Assembly: GCA_023634235.1 (NCBI GenBank)
Contig: JAMKCF010000015.1
Coordinates: 5,247,698 to 5,311,697 of the forward strand
Reading direction: 5' to 3'
Source of the DNA: Pisaster brevispinus
Taxonomy: Eukaryota > Echinodermata > Asteroidea > Forcipulatida > Asteriidae
Length of the DNA: 64,000 nt
The notes under the pieces are model-generated. The model was given only the letters and a program-made list of their open reading frames with translations. It was not told where the DNA came from and did no database searches. A program made the translations under genes and the position numbers. Below, piece by piece: positions 31,085 through 43,557 of the stretch. Every line of letters begins with the position of its first letter. Position 1 is the stretch's first letter.

Positions 31085-33700
31085 CGGTATAACCTGCACG
31101 GAACTCATACACTGCATTAATTATGCAAATGAATCTTCTCATACGGGTAATTTCGCACTTAAATTGGATTTTTCGTTTTCTGAAAGTGTTCATACTTAAA
31201 CTCGTACAAATCCCGATATCAAATTATGTTTAATGGAAAAGGAAGAAGGGTAGAAGGGCATAAGTCCTTATAGAAATACTCCCATGATGATACCTATTTG
31301 AATTTTCTGTGATCGTAGAACACCATAATTATAGACAATTATAGTTTTAATTTACCGATAACAGTTACTTTGATCTTGAGTAGTGGTCTTGCCCAGTGGT
31401 GGGGGTGGGATGGGGGTGGGGGAGGGGTGTATCCCCCCTTTTAAATATAAAGCTATTTAAAGACATATCCGCCATCTACCAACTGTTTGAGTGTTCTCTC
31501 TCATGTGAAATGTTCAATTGATTTTTCGTGACCTCATGAATCAGTAGCAAGCCTCTACATAACCGTGGTTATAAACTTTAAAATTTGGCTCATTAGTTGG
31601 GTACAGTGGAAGGATATGCATGATTGTTATTTCAGACCAAGCCCCCAAAACAAGACCAGAATTGGTGCACCACAATATATGTATCCTCTTCTTTTTTCCT
31701 AACCAAATAATTTCTGTGTAACCCCCTGCAAACCCCCCTCTCTCTTCAAGACTTCAATCGTTTTTCCGAGCCTTCATACATAATAATAATAATAATATAC
31801 AGCACTTATAGAGCGCACAGTATCTGACAAAGAAAATGCCATTCAAGGGCGCCGGTTCCCAAAGTCAAGAGTCCATGATTTAAGATATTTGTTTGAAGAG
31901 GTGTGTTTTGAGCTGCCGTTTGAAAGACAAATGAACAAAATTGAAATTGGGTTTAGCTTTTGCAGTTGTTACAATCGTGGGCTGATGTCAGCACTGACAA
32001 AAACAATCAGTGTACATGCATCTCATGGCACAGGTTTGTTCATTTCAATAGAAAGAATTTACATATGTACAGTGTTACCAAATTCCCTTTCAGTTGTGTC
32101 AGAAATATGTTGTGGATGGCAAACTGTTTTGATAAGAGCCAAAAACAACCAATCTGAAGATGTTACTTATTTCTTTGTTAGATTAAATGAAACTTGCACT
32201 GCGGCCTGCCAAAAGGTTAAGTTTTGATTTGTGATTTTACATAATTACTTTGCAGAATAAATTATCCACGTGCTACAAAAATGCAGTTGATTTACAACTT
32301 CCTTATTGTTACACTGTCTGTGCACCAAGTTGTAAAATTCTATACGTTTTCATTGAGTATGTTTAAGAAATGTTTGAAGAAAGAAGCCAGAGCTTAAACC
32401 AGAGCATTCTCCATGGTCTTCAACTATGTTCGGGCCTGGTTTCCAAGGAAAGGGAAAAATAAAATATTTGTTATACCGTGAATACTATATTTTATTTATA
32501 CACCTCTAATTATTAAGAATGATTTCACTTCAGCATTTACAATGAACATCATTTGTCAAAGTAAATATTTATTATAATGTTCTCATTTCAACTCTCAGCC
32601 CATGACCAAGTCCGAAGGAGTTAAACCCAGCTCAGTCAAATCATGTGACATTTCAACGAAACATGAAAGACAAAAGTACCCTAACATGAAAACAGTTATG
32701 TTAGCAGATTTCACAAAATGCTCTTAATCTGATAGAACCCCCCCCACGATGCTGATAGACCCCTACCCTGCTCATCTTCTGTCCCCCCCCCTCATGTTGT
32801 CCATTTAGCCCCATAACTTACAAATCTACTCCAGGAATCCTTGCTAAATTCAATGAACTTACTTTTTGTTGATGGTACTATGTGCATCACACACAAAAAG
32901 TCTGAAAAATGTTGACTTTTACTCCCCACATTGTCACGCGTTGGGAGTGCCGCCATATTGGTTGTTGACAACATGTGAAATGTGGCCCAACTTGAAATTA
33001 GTATACACACATTGTGCGTACTGGATTCTAAGTTGGGACATATTGTTGATTGGGTAAAATCATTATTTTTTTCACTGAATTACGGTCATTTGTTCGTCTT
33101 TTTCTCAACCATGTGCACGAAATACATCTGGGGATAAGTGACTTAGACATTACTATGGCATTTTCTTTGTACGGTGAAAGAGTAAGTAATCCCCAGCCGT
33201 GTTGCACGAACGAACAGAAAATTGACCCATGTATTATGGCCTATATTTACTAAGGCAACATTAACAAGGTACCTTGCATAGATAATGAGTGTCTGACATA
33301 ATGTCAAAGTCAGTTACCAAAATAGGTTTTGACAACTCTAAAGCACAATAACAAGATGTTTATTTTTCAATCTACACAACTAATCGGATTCACCACTAAA
33401 TGCGTGAGCAAAACATAACGCCGTTTTACGACGTTGGTTGTGTGGTCTGTAAAAATTTATCTACCAAAAACATTGGTATCAATACATTGGTATATATTAG
33501 TAGTACCCTTTTTCTATGATTAGACTTGAGTGAAACAGTGGCGGTTAATACTTCCATGGTAGTACGTACTCACCGTATGCACACCGTCAACAGCAATATT
33601 GTGGAAACGAAGTGCTGGATACAAGGTGACTTTAACAACTCTTCATGAAAGAGTTGAAGTTTGAGGTGAAGACGTCGTAGGTACGCGAAGACGTCGTGTG
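31085..33700. other. Intergenic DNA with repeat fragments
   Basis: Contains a G/T-rich stretch near 31395-31430, an AAT microsatellite followed by 'acagcacttatagagcgcac' (about 31780-31830, the start of a dispersed repeat also represented near 37780 and 56295), and C-rich runs near 32738-32795. A 112-codon plus frame at 31889-32227 has no recognised features. No gene is called. Confidence 0.45.
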
Positions 33701-33754
33701 TATGTCAAGCCTTGCTCAAAGCGGTCGCAGTTTTCACTCCCAAAAAAAAAACCA

Positions 33755-33945
33755 CCCGTATGTACATGTACATGTTTTACTGTATCACATCTCACACTAC
33801 TACTGTGCTCGTGTCACCCGCACTCGTATTACTGCCCGCAAACGTCTCACACCACGCAAGCTGCTGCACTGCTGCCTATACATGTAGGCCTACATGTACA
33901 TGTACATGTACATACACGTGCATAATGTGCACATACATGTACGAG
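33755..33945. repeat. TACATG-type simple repeats
   Basis: Clusters of 'tacatg'/'catgta' at 33760-33775 and 33880-33945 ('tacatgtacatgtacata'). They are self-complementary and produce overlapping open frames in several frames that I reject as genes. Confidence 0.75.
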
Positions 33946-34318
33946 TCCGCCCAATAATTTCGGTTGCAAAATGGCGCACTTCCTTTCTTCACGTGATTGC
34001 TTGGAATTCCCGTTAGTCTCTACTACAGTCAATACTCGTTATAAACATATTTCTATGTTAGAATGAACACTTATAAAGAGGTTGTGCTTATAAAGAGTAG
34101 GCCTACATGCTGAAGTCCTGGATCTCATTTCTGCTTTGTGTTTCTTTGTTTTGCTGTCCTCTTATAACAACGTTCATGTAAACAATGATGTAATTTTCCT
34201 AGTCTAGTTGTTATAACAAGATCAGTCGACTTAAGTATTGCCTGGGATTCCCATTAGACCTATGTGTCATGCGCATCACTGGCTATAGCGAGTCAAACCA
34301 TTGAGGACGAAAAATTAA

Positions 34319-34517
34319 GGGCCCAATTTCATAAAGCCTGTACGTGCAAAAAACTTGCTAAGCGCATAAAATATATTGCTTAGCAAAAAACTGAGGTTAC
34401 CAGCCAACACACCCTAAAGTTTACACTGTTGTCACTGGTACCCCGCTCATTTCTTGCTAAGTAAAGAAATTTACTAAGCAGAATTTTCTGCTTTAAAAGC
34501 TTTATGAAATGGGGCCC
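34319..34517. mobile_element. GGGCCC-ended palindromic MITE, complete copy
   Basis: The left end 'gggcccaatttcataaagc' is mirrored by 'gctttatgaaatggggccc' at the right. The interior has inverted 'ttgctaagcgcataaaat' and 'tttcttgctaagtaaag' pieces. It is about 199 bp and non-coding. Diverged copies lie at 15884, 50974-51162, 54575-54725 and 59109-60010. It resembles a repeat I remember from echinoderm genomes, unverified. Confidence 0.8.
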
Positions 34518-34844
34518 AGACCGTTGCTTGATGGTTGAGTATTCGTATTAAAGCAAAACTAACTGCTGTCTGGTGTTTTTAACAGAGATTCTGTATTTAT
34601 GAATGATTTAGGTTTTGTACTGGGAGGGGAGAGGGGATCTTCTGCATCTCCTTCTCCCACCTGAACAAATTCTTGACAGATAACTCAAGATTGAAATTTT
34701 ATTGAACCTTGAAACTTGGAGAATACGTAATCATCAGCATGAAGATGGCACTTAAACAATGAGGTCATGATGACGTCATCAGGTGTCACATTAGTCTAAT
34801 TGTAAATATGCCGGGTGCTACTGGAGCTGGCCGATAATAATCTT

Positions 34845-35125
34845 AACCTTGATTGGGTATATTTCCCGCTTTTTCTGTATACTCTCCCTTAATCCTTTGC
34901 TCCTCTTTTTGCTATAAATGGATATGTTTATGTTTGTGCTTGTTTATGCCTCTGGCGAAGCTCCGGTTGGGATCGGAAGCTAAGGCAAAATACCCTACTA
35001 ATTGTATATATATTTTTAAAATATAATTAGTAAGATCCATTTATAGCAAAAAGATGAGCAAAGGATTAAGGGAAAGTATCCAGAAAAAAACAGAAAAATT
35101 ATAGCCAATCAAAGTTATTTACAAA
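34845..35125. mobile_element. Inverted-repeat element of about 280 bp
   Basis: The left arm (34845-34925) contains 'ccttaatcctttgctcctct' and 'tttttgctataaatggat'. The right arm (35033-35125) contains their complements 'agatgagcaaaggattaagg' and 'atccatttatagcaaaaa'. The arms are about 85% matched over roughly 80 bp. The loop holds 'cctctggcgaagctccggtt' and an AT-rich stretch. No coding capacity. Confidence 0.75.
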
Positions 35126-35129
35126 CAAT

Positions 35130-36230
35130 GGGGTGGCTATAAGAACCAATCAGAGATAGTGAGGACAAAGGGTGGTCAGTGTGAAGAAGACACACAGAAG
35201 ATGATGATTTAACGTATTTTATAGTAAGCACATGTAGTTGGCTTTATAGGCGTTGGTTTATCAAACCCTGCAATCCTGGGCTAATGTCAGAACAGAAAAG
35301 GAAGTTGAAGAAAATTGGATAGGGCCACTCAGTGCACATGGATTGTGTAACACTGGGCCAACTAAACTATTTGTCTTTAAGCATGTTTTAAGGACATACA
35401 GGTGAGATTTAACCAAGAATGAAACTATGAGAATTTTTAAAAACATTGTATAGCTAGTGGGTACACACGTGGTCATTAAGTTGGTCATTGATATAATGGT
35501 TGGGGGACAAGGGTAGGAACTTTGGGGTCAGATTGTGTGGTCTTGGTGGTCAGAGGATGGAAATAGGTGGAGGGCTGTGTCATGGGGGTTTAATGGGGAA
35601 AGGTTTGGTGTGAGGGTGCCCAAGGCATGTGGATCAATGTAGTCATAATTGTGGCTACAACACATTACAGTCAAATATTATTATTCATGAACTACGTAAT
35701 AATACATCATCAGAAAGGCATTCAAAACACAACAAACGCAACAAAGTGTGTGACCCCATCAGACCTTTACTTTCGGTTCGAACCTGGGAAGTAAAATAAC
35801 ATCTCAAGAACTACTACTCATAACTTAATTACATCAAGTTGTACTAGCTATTTGAGCCTGCTCGTGGCTGACAGCTTCTTATAACCTCGATCCCAAGCGA
35901 CTGAAAGGGGAGACCAAGCACGCAAGTGGCTTCGAAGCCACGAGGACCTTTTCCATGTTTGCAGTTTCTAATGTTTTTCTTTAAATCTTGAATTTAGTTA
36001 CCATAACGGGTAGCAGAAGTCCAAACAAATTGACCCACATTGAAAGAGCATAAAGAACTATACATTGTAACCACTGAACATACACAGTATAAGCGAATGT
36101 AAGCATTTAACAACTTTATGTGACCTTGTGTGCAGTCTTCGTTTAGGCCTAAGGTTTTACGCTTGAAGAGAAATTTGTTTGAACAATTTAAATGTTTATA
36201 TTTAAAAAACATCTCCTGACCTAAACCGGC
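35130..36230. other. Intergenic DNA, no gene recognised
   Basis: Low-complexity G/T-rich sequence near 35500-35630. The phrase 'gacctttactttcggttcga' at 35762 belongs to a dispersed repeat also seen near 36582. No coding exon is supported. Confidence 0.4.
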
Positions 36231-36239
36231 TATCTTTAC

Positions 36240-36700
36240 AATATATACATCATAAGACGGGACTTAACACTGTATATAAAGGATGCATTAAGATAACCCA
36301 AATTTCACCAAATCTTTCGGTCGAAATTTGAATTTGAAGTGAAAACAATTCGTCTTCTTACTTTCCTTGAACGTTTTCTGTCGCAATATTCGCCGAAAAA
36401 ATGAAGGGTCGTACAGACTTTAAACTTGATACTTAGATCTGCGTTCGTTTAGGGACGATGACGTCATCGGTTAGGTCATTACATCAAATTAAGGTATAAT
36501 ATTTAAAATAGTTATATCTTGAGATTGACAATTGCTACATACAACAACTTATAATGAAAGTGCAAATCTTGCACAAAGTGAGACCTTTACTTCAGGTCGA
36601 AATCGGAAGATAAATGTTCATACTTCAAAAAAATTAACCCAAACGGGTTTGACTTTGAAACTTGCCATATACTTAGAACATAGTGTGAACATGAATCCGC
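36240..36700. repeat. Diverged dispersed repeat (related to 62150-62660)
   Basis: Shared motifs in similar order are 'gacgtcat' followed by 'aggt..at', 'ttaatatttgaca/aata', 'ttatat/ctcttga', and then 'ggtcgaaatt/cgga'. The relationship is weak. The counterpart lies in HGSNAT intron 10. Confidence 0.35.
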
Positions 36701-36844
36701 GGTTTTTTTCTCGGAATGGTGATTTCATTTGATGACGATAAAATTATTTCAACGCTTACTATTCAAAACATCATAACTGGAAAACCATAAATGAGACATA
36801 TACTTTTTTAGTGGTCCGTATATGACTTAATGAGCATTTACAAA

Positions 36845-37080
36845 TAGAGCAAACCATGTATAAGAGCAGATAAGAGTATAATTCAGATATAGAGAGCAAA
36901 ACCACAATTAAAGAGCAAAATCTGAAATAATACAAGCAAAACCTGATATTACAAATGAGCAAAACAATAACTATAAGAGAAAAACCTTAATAAGAGCAAA
37001 ACCATACACAATAATATGAGCAAAACCAAATGTATCAGGACAAGGGAAAGCCCATACATACTGAGCAAAACAATATACAT
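36845..37080 (+). repeat. Irregular GAGCAAAAC repeats
   Basis: The word 'gagcaaaac' or a one-base variant occurs about eight to ten times in 235 bp, separated by 15-35 bp of A-rich sequence (for example 'gagcaaaaccacaattaaa', 'gagcaaaacaataac', 'gagcaaaaccatacac'). It looks like a degenerate minisatellite or an array of short binding sites. There is no ORF of interest. Confidence 0.65.
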
Positions 37081-37779
37081 AATTAATTTTTAAAAAAATT
37101 GATGTTGAAGGTATTTCCTGTGTGCTACAGAGGCCTCTATCCATCTATTTAGATCATTTGAATAGAGATTGTGCTCACACTAAAAATAATAATTGTACTT
37201 TATTAAAACTCACCGAAAATAGTAGCATCATCAGGTACTGATTGATGAAACTCCTGATACCGAATCGCAAGAAGAACCCTCCGTGACGCCGTTTACTGTT
37301 TTTAAGAGTCTGTTTGTAAACACATTTTGTTAACTCCTAAGCTAAAAAAAAAAAATAATAATAAAAATTCGCAAAAATTTCAAGTTCCCTCTAGAGACCT
37401 AGCCAAAGTTGCGTATACAAATTAAATTACCCTGGATTATTCTTTGACTAGAAACAAAATCCATCAATGACCTACCCTGAATTTCCTCAGGGGTTGTAAA
37501 ACTTATCTCTTAGCCTGGGGCTGAAAGTCACACCTGTGGCTGTAATCAAGATGGCCGGATGGGTTGGAATTTGTTCTATTCCGTGCTCGGCCCCTAAAAT
37601 AACCATCCTAATTCTAAAAGGTAAAGAAGAAAACTGTACCACGGTGTAAACGTTTGAGTTTTTGTGATGTTTCCCCCCCCCAATGTTATTAAGGTCTTTA
37701 AGATTGAAGACTGCGGTCCAAGTAGGAGTTGGCTTTAGACTTAAGAAACCTCCACTAGACCCCCGTAGAAAATGTAGAT

Positions 37780-38170
37780 TTATAATAATAATAAGAATGG
37801 GTTCTTATACAGCGCTTTATCACACCCCTACGGGCGTATCAAAGCGCTCAGTGTTTTTTCCTGCAATGTATGTGGAGTTACATTTTGAAGCATGAGACCT
37901 ATTAATTTATAGCACCATGTAATGGTTTACCAGGTGCTGTGGTGCAATATGCAGCCAATCAAACCAGGAACACCTGGGCAAACCCCTTCTCTTTTCGATA
38001 AGTGCACTGGGTTCGTTTACGTGCGTTACACAACACACAAGACCAACGGCTTTACGTCCCATCTGAAGGATGAAGCAATGATGGTTAAGTGTCTTGCTAT
38101 TAGAAACACCAGAGCTTGAGTCCAGTGCTTTTATCTGCTCGGCCACAACACGCCACAGATTTAACATCAT
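37780..38170 (-). mobile_element. SINE with Leu/Ser-tRNA-like head
   Basis: On the minus strand from about 38163, 'gtgttgtggccgagcagat' followed by 'aagcactggactcaagctct' resembles the 5' half of a Leu/Ser-type tRNA. The body contains 'gatgggacgtaaagccg', shared with the copy at 57290-57900. The plus-strand left end includes 'tacagcgctttatcacaccc' and an AAT run at 37775-37790. It is non-functional as a tRNA. Confidence 0.65.
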
Positions 38171-38656
38171 CTAAAGAGCCTGCTCCATCAAAGGTCAAAT
38201 ATAGTTTTGTGATGTACTAATTTTCCTATGGATAGGTCTCTAACCTCGCGTTAAAATGGTGTAAAATGCTTTTTTTTTCTTTTTGAAATTTGAAACGTGA
38301 CGTCATTGAACGCCATTAACAGTTGGATCTGTTTATTCCACAGGGAATTTTTTGCGCAACTCAAAGGGTCAAAATTGAATGCCGTTGAATGAGTATCACC
38401 AAAATGAGCTAAAATGAGTGGGGAAAAATGAATTTGACCTCTTAAAAACTGAAGACTTTACTTTTGGGGGGGGGGTGTTGTGTGTGTTTCTGGTTTTAGG
38501 TGTTTTTGTGTTTTCGTTTTTGATTTTATTTATTTTATTTACTTATTTATTTATTTCTTTTTTTGAGGGGGTTTGCTCCTCGAATTGAGCTTTGAACCTA
38601 CGACTTGAGATTTGATCCGGTATAACATTCAAAATCGTGTTAGCTTTACCTCAGAT

Positions 38657-41600
38657 TTACAATGATACCTCGTCCTTGAGCGTTTCAAAAAGCTTCAAGT
38701 ATCTGTTTTTTTCAGCGACCACAAGTGTGCCAGTCCCAGTTACCCCGATGTCGATGATAGGTTGAGAGATGTTACCACTTGTCAAACACCCAATGAAGCT
38801 CCCACACGAAGTGTACTGGTGAATGTGGATCTCATTCGCGCCCTCTATCGATGCGGCCACGTAGATGATGTCCCGGCTATCAAGGCAAAGGCCCGAGCAG
38901 ATGACTTCATTCCCGTCGTCAGTCGATCCTGCAACGGTTGGGTGGATGTTCAGAGAGCTTGCATCGTTGCCGTCTAAGCACTGAATGCAAGCTGGCTTCC
39001 TTGAGGCGACTAGAATGCGCCCTCTACTGGTACACGCAAGGAAATCAGGTTTGATACCAACTGGTATCTTGCGGACTGTGGAGCCATCGGAAGTATCGAG
39101 AACGACAATCCCTTGCCAGTTAGAATAGCTTATGATGATTTCTTGGTTCCTGTAGTATGCCACGTTGACAGGCTGGCTAAGGTTGATTTGTGAGCCATCC
39201 TCCTGCTCGACGGACTCATGAACGGCGTAGCTTTTCAACCGAGAAAAAGAGTCTGAGTAAAGTTCCGCCATCAGGAAAAGCTGCTAAGAGACCTGTCCAA
39301 AAAAGAAGAGATGTTTATTCTCAATTTTCGAAGAGGCGCCAGACGAGTTAAGAACCATCAATATATATAGTTTAATACTCTTTATTTTGGCTAATATTGA
39401 ACTTATTAAAAGACAGACATGGGTTTACTGAGCACAGAAAAACCTTGCAGCTTAACAAAACCCGAGGCTTCAAGTGCCATTCAACACACTTCTGTTTTAC
39501 TGCAAATCTTTCCCCAAACACTTGATATGGGCCAAAAGAAGAAACTAAAATGAAAATAACTCTGGGAAGCTGAAGGTAGGAATTGATATTACTCTTCCAA
39601 CAGTCTAGATTGTAGGGTGAGGGAAACATGCACCAGGAAATAATTTCCAAAGAGATGCAGTTCGTGGAGTAAAGCTGTTGGAATGGATCTTTGTTCTACA
39701 TTTCAGCAAAGCAAGAATTTATGGGTGAGAACAAGCCGAAAGCCTGGTTTCAAACTTATACTTATATTTAGAATTGTTTGGCACACATTTTGATAAAGGG
39801 TCCTGGATGGCTTAAATAAAACCCTGCGTGACCATCAACAAAAAATTACACTCGGGCACAATCCCTTACTTCTTGAGTAACAGTTTGATATTAGCGTGTA
39901 ATACACTTTTGTATAGACCCAATCACTTTTAAATCGCCCAAAGCTTTTAGATATAGGCCATTTTGCCTAAATAAAATCAATTCGAGTTAAATTTGTTTTG
40001 AGATGAGCCCACTTGTGTCTCTTAGTCGAGTTTATACCACTTCTGCTCAATCAACCATTTCTTTGAATAATACCCTTTGTTTACACAACTCAGGAAGAAC
40101 ATCACAATCTCTTACATCTTCCCACAGGGTATAACGTCTAGCTAACTTTTGTAACATCATCCTACTCAATTATACAAATAAACAACCAGGGCAAAGCAAA
40201 TAGTCTGGGGAAGAAGCAATCTGAAAACCATGTGTTTCGTTTCACCCAGTAATGGCTATATTAATACCAAGGCTGAGTGATTGCTGTACAATGCCTAGAG
40301 CTGGTCATTGATGGAATTTGTTTTTGAAAAAAAAAAACCGATGGTAATAAGACAATTGGCATGCTATTTGGCTAGGTGTAGTTGTGGAACTTGGAATTTT
40401 TTTAGACTAAAAAAATGGCGGAGTACCTGTCCCACTTTTTAATTAAAAACTGTTACTCAATAAGTGAGCGATAGTGTCATTGAAAGTTAATAAGCAACTT
40501 TGTATATTAAAACTGCAACAAATATAGAAATCACACTAAAGTATGTAGTGCTCTGCAGCATTCTATGGAACTGTTATTACAGAGAAAGATGAAGTCATAT
40601 AATGATTAGCTGAACAGTAGCATGCCTGTCAGTGGATCAGGGTAAGTTTTTTTTTGTGAGAACCTATTGCAAGCAAAATGATCCTTACCGTTACCAGAGC
40701 TTTCACGGGAACTTCGCACTACATCACCAGTAGTACGAAAGACCTGAATGTAACCATCCGAAAAAAAAGCGAGTATTTTATCATGTGATGAAGTAGCCAT
40801 ACTGTTTAAGGAGTAATTAATGGAAAGCTGCCTTGCAAACTTCCAAGTTGATCCCAGAATCAGCTCACCAAGTGCCGTGTCCTCGCTTCCCTTGAACACA
40901 ATCTTTGAGTATCCAAGGGGTAGCCTAGGAGGGCTCTGGACGAGAAGGACTCGGAGATAGCTGTTGATGACAGTGTGAGTGTTAAGAAAATCCACGTTCG
41001 AGCTTGATTTTACAGCGTCCGAGGCTGTCTCCAGAGTCTGACGCATATGTGCGATCTCGGCACTCGTCATTTTACCGACTTCCTTAATCATGGATTTCCG
41101 ATGCTTTAAAGTGCCCTGGATTGACTTCAAAAAGTGGTCCAAATTGGTGGCTACTTTTGACTTGTCCTCGTTGATGTCCTTCGCAGCCTCCAATTTAAGA
41201 AAGCCTGTTAAGTCTCTGATTTCATTGTCTGATTGACGTAGGGAGTCGGCAGCTTTACCAAACGCAGCGAGAGAGCTGTGGAGGCTTGCAAATTTCTCAT
41301 CAATTATTTTAGAATACTTCTGCTCGTTTTCATCCTTCACGGGTGGCAACTCCTCAGGTTTTTTATCAGCAGTGGTGAGGGACTTTTTAATCGTTATCCT
41401 GACTTTGTGCATTACTTCTGATCGAGCCTTCTGACACTTGGCAATGTCGTTGGAAATGTTCTCTTCTCTTTTCGCAATCTTGCCTGTTTCTTCAGTAGCT
41501 TGGTTGGTCACCAACTGACAAGCTAAGAGCATCGAACTCTTCAGATCCGTGGTCATCTTAGTTAACTCCGTGCTTGCTTCCAGATACGCAGCTAAATTCT

Positions 41601-42291
41601 CCTCAAATTTCCCAATGAGCTCCTTCATGTTTTCCCGGAAACGGGCTGCAGCTTCGTCCAAGGTAATGAACTCGTGCGTCGATTCGCGGTGCTCGACAAC
41701 GGTGCAATCTCTACAGATCAGCTGCTGGCATGTCAGGCAGTAGAACCTCTTCTTCTCCCCTCGGTGTTTTTCACAAGGTGGCTCGTTCTGAACTTTGCTC
41801 CGGAGGCTCGCCGAACCGGATCGTAGGGTGTCCAGTGCCACGATGACGTGACCGGCTGTGGCAGATATGCGTAGGTGGATGGCCTGGCAATTTGCGCAGA
41901 GGAAGAACGGGCAATCCATGCATCTGGACTGCGCCTCTTGCTGGTCGGTGCACAACTCACAAATCACCTTCATAGCCTTTGGCTGGGTGAGCTGCTCTTG
42001 GAGAGTGAAGTCCTCAACCATGCTCACGAGGTGGAAGTTGGTCTTGAGGCTAGCAACGGCATCCGTGCCGGGAGCAAGCTTCATTTTCTTACGGCAAACT
42101 GGACATTTGATGAAGGAAGAATCTCCGGAAGTCTCCTGGTATGCTGTGAGACAACTTTCGCAAAAGTTGTGAAGACACGTCAAAATTTTGGGTTCGCGGT
42201 ATCTCTCGTGGCAGATGACGCATTCTAAGTGATTCTTACTGATCTTACTCAAAACGGCCGCAACTTTAGCATCAGATTTCTTGCCTGCCAT
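38657..42291 (-). CDS. TRIM-like RING/B-box/coiled-coil gene, copy 3 (exon 42291-40689; propeller exon 39292-38657, frame broken)
   Basis: Third paralogue. The first exon is open from 'MAGKKSDAKVAAVL' through RING, two B-boxes and coiled coil to 'SSRESSGNG' at the donor 'aacg|gtaagg', phase 1. Its coiled coil and C-terminal linker are more diverged than those of copies 1 and 2. The propeller exon keeps 'VAYYRNQEIIISYSNWQGI' through 'GTGTLVVAEKNRYLKLFET' in one frame, ending early at 'LKDEVSL'. The acceptor that aligns with the other copies ('ttggacag|gtctc') enters in another frame, and that frame stops after about 20 codons, because sequence encoding 'SFCTLSGTSVILFSKS' in copy 1 is lost here. 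Unless a small unseen exon restores the frame, the protein ends soon after the RBCC and linker, at about 555 residues. Confidence 0.75.
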
Positions 42292-42359
42292 TTCTCTGTC
42301 AACAAATGAGACAAAGGCCACATCATTATAAAGACATTTTTTAATTAAAAAAATAATCA

Positions 42360-43557
42360 CTTTTCAGACGGCAAAATATTTCCTTTAAAAACTACTACCT
42401 CACAATACATTTTGTGGGATTGAGCGCGTGTTAGCTCTCCATTCAAAGGAGATAATACAATGTGAGACGTTTGCTTTTAGCAGACTTTCTCCAAAAATCC
42501 AGAGTTACCTAAGTTTTGTAAAGTTTGCTTAAATTGTGTAGGACACTAGTCCTGAAAGTGCGCACATGCTACATATTACGTGTTATACTTTTCTCGATCA
42601 GGGCTGAAGTTTATTTAGAGTTGCTATGAGCGGGGGACCAGTTTTTTATTGGTCATGTGGTTGGACGCCATTTTCGGTCTAAACGTATTCTTGTAGTTTC
42701 TGTATTAGTCACTCATACATTTGGGGGCAGGCACAACATCGACTGGCTCGGTGGACAGGACAAGTCTACGAATCTGGATTAAAGCTAGCTTCTTGCCGAA
42801 TTTGGCAGGGCTGCCTGGCAATTGCAAATGTGACACGCTCTGCCAATTTCGCCACCCGAACTCTCAAATGACTTATGCAAGAATTCGCAAGATTTCTTAG
42901 CAAAACGTGCAAAGGACTATATGGGGTTTATTTATATGAAAGATTACAGAGACTTATGAAAAATAAAATAACACGGTTGTTTTCTCAGTCTCTGCCTCGC
43001 TTTACAACAACACAACAAACAGGGAGAGAAAGGGAGATGTCACGTGGCACTCCACCTTTGACATGAGTGTGTGGGCCTCAATACACAACAAGGCTTCACT
43101 TCACTGCACAAACTGGCTCCCACGGGGTAACCAGAAGTCCATTATGAGTTGTATTGAACTAGCTTTTCTTTGATGTTTTATGAGACCATCAAAACAGAAT
43201 TATGCCACTTTGAACATGTAGTCTTAATGCGTCGTATCCAACAACCACTTTTGACTTGCTTGGCAAAATTTGACACTTGGTAAAGATGTTTTGATGGTCT
43301 CACGTTTCGACCAAGTTTAACGATTGGATTTGGCTTTAACATGTTCTTCAAAGACTATTAGGTCTTCCCAGACTCAAAAGTGTTTGTCATAATAAAGGCT
43401 TGTGAATGATGAAGTGGGTGGTGGGTTTTTTCCCCCATTTTTTTTTTTTAAGTATACACAAACTTTGGAAGTAACCAAAGCTTTTGGCGTGCAGCAAACG
43501 CACGCTTGTGCCGCAATGTTTTTTCAGCATTTTTTCTTTCTTTTCTAATGCCAGTAC
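42360..43557. other. Upstream region of copy 3 with duplicated pieces
   Basis: Besides the candidate promoter, this holds a palindromic stretch near 42795-42855 ('gccgaatttggcag', 'ctgccaatttcgcc'), a block at 43220-43330 matching 13580-13680, and 43480-43557 matching 13355-13440. The last match stops exactly where the LINE tail begins. Confidence 0.6.
42535..42700 (-). promoter_or_regulatory. Candidate promoter or 5' exon of TRIM copy 3
   Basis: Counterpart of 9205-9410 upstream of copy 1, about 0.3 kb upstream of the start codon. It includes 'tgtaggaca', 'cctgaaagtgcgcac', 'ggggaccagttttttattgg' and 'gccattttcggtct'. In gene orientation 'agaccgaaaatggcg' is YY1-like. Copy 2 lacks this block. 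The role is inferred from conservation. Confidence 0.4.

Noticed and set aside
33696..33957. Three overlapping plus frames
   Set aside because: They are produced by the self-complementary TACATG repeat, which is open in several frames at once.
36845..37080. CRISPR-like array
   Set aside because: The repeated word is only 9 bp, spacing is irregular and the context is an animal nuclear genome.
38100..38165. Possible Leu/Ser tRNA gene
   Set aside because: Only the 5' half resembles a tRNA. The rest is SINE body shared with 57290-57900.
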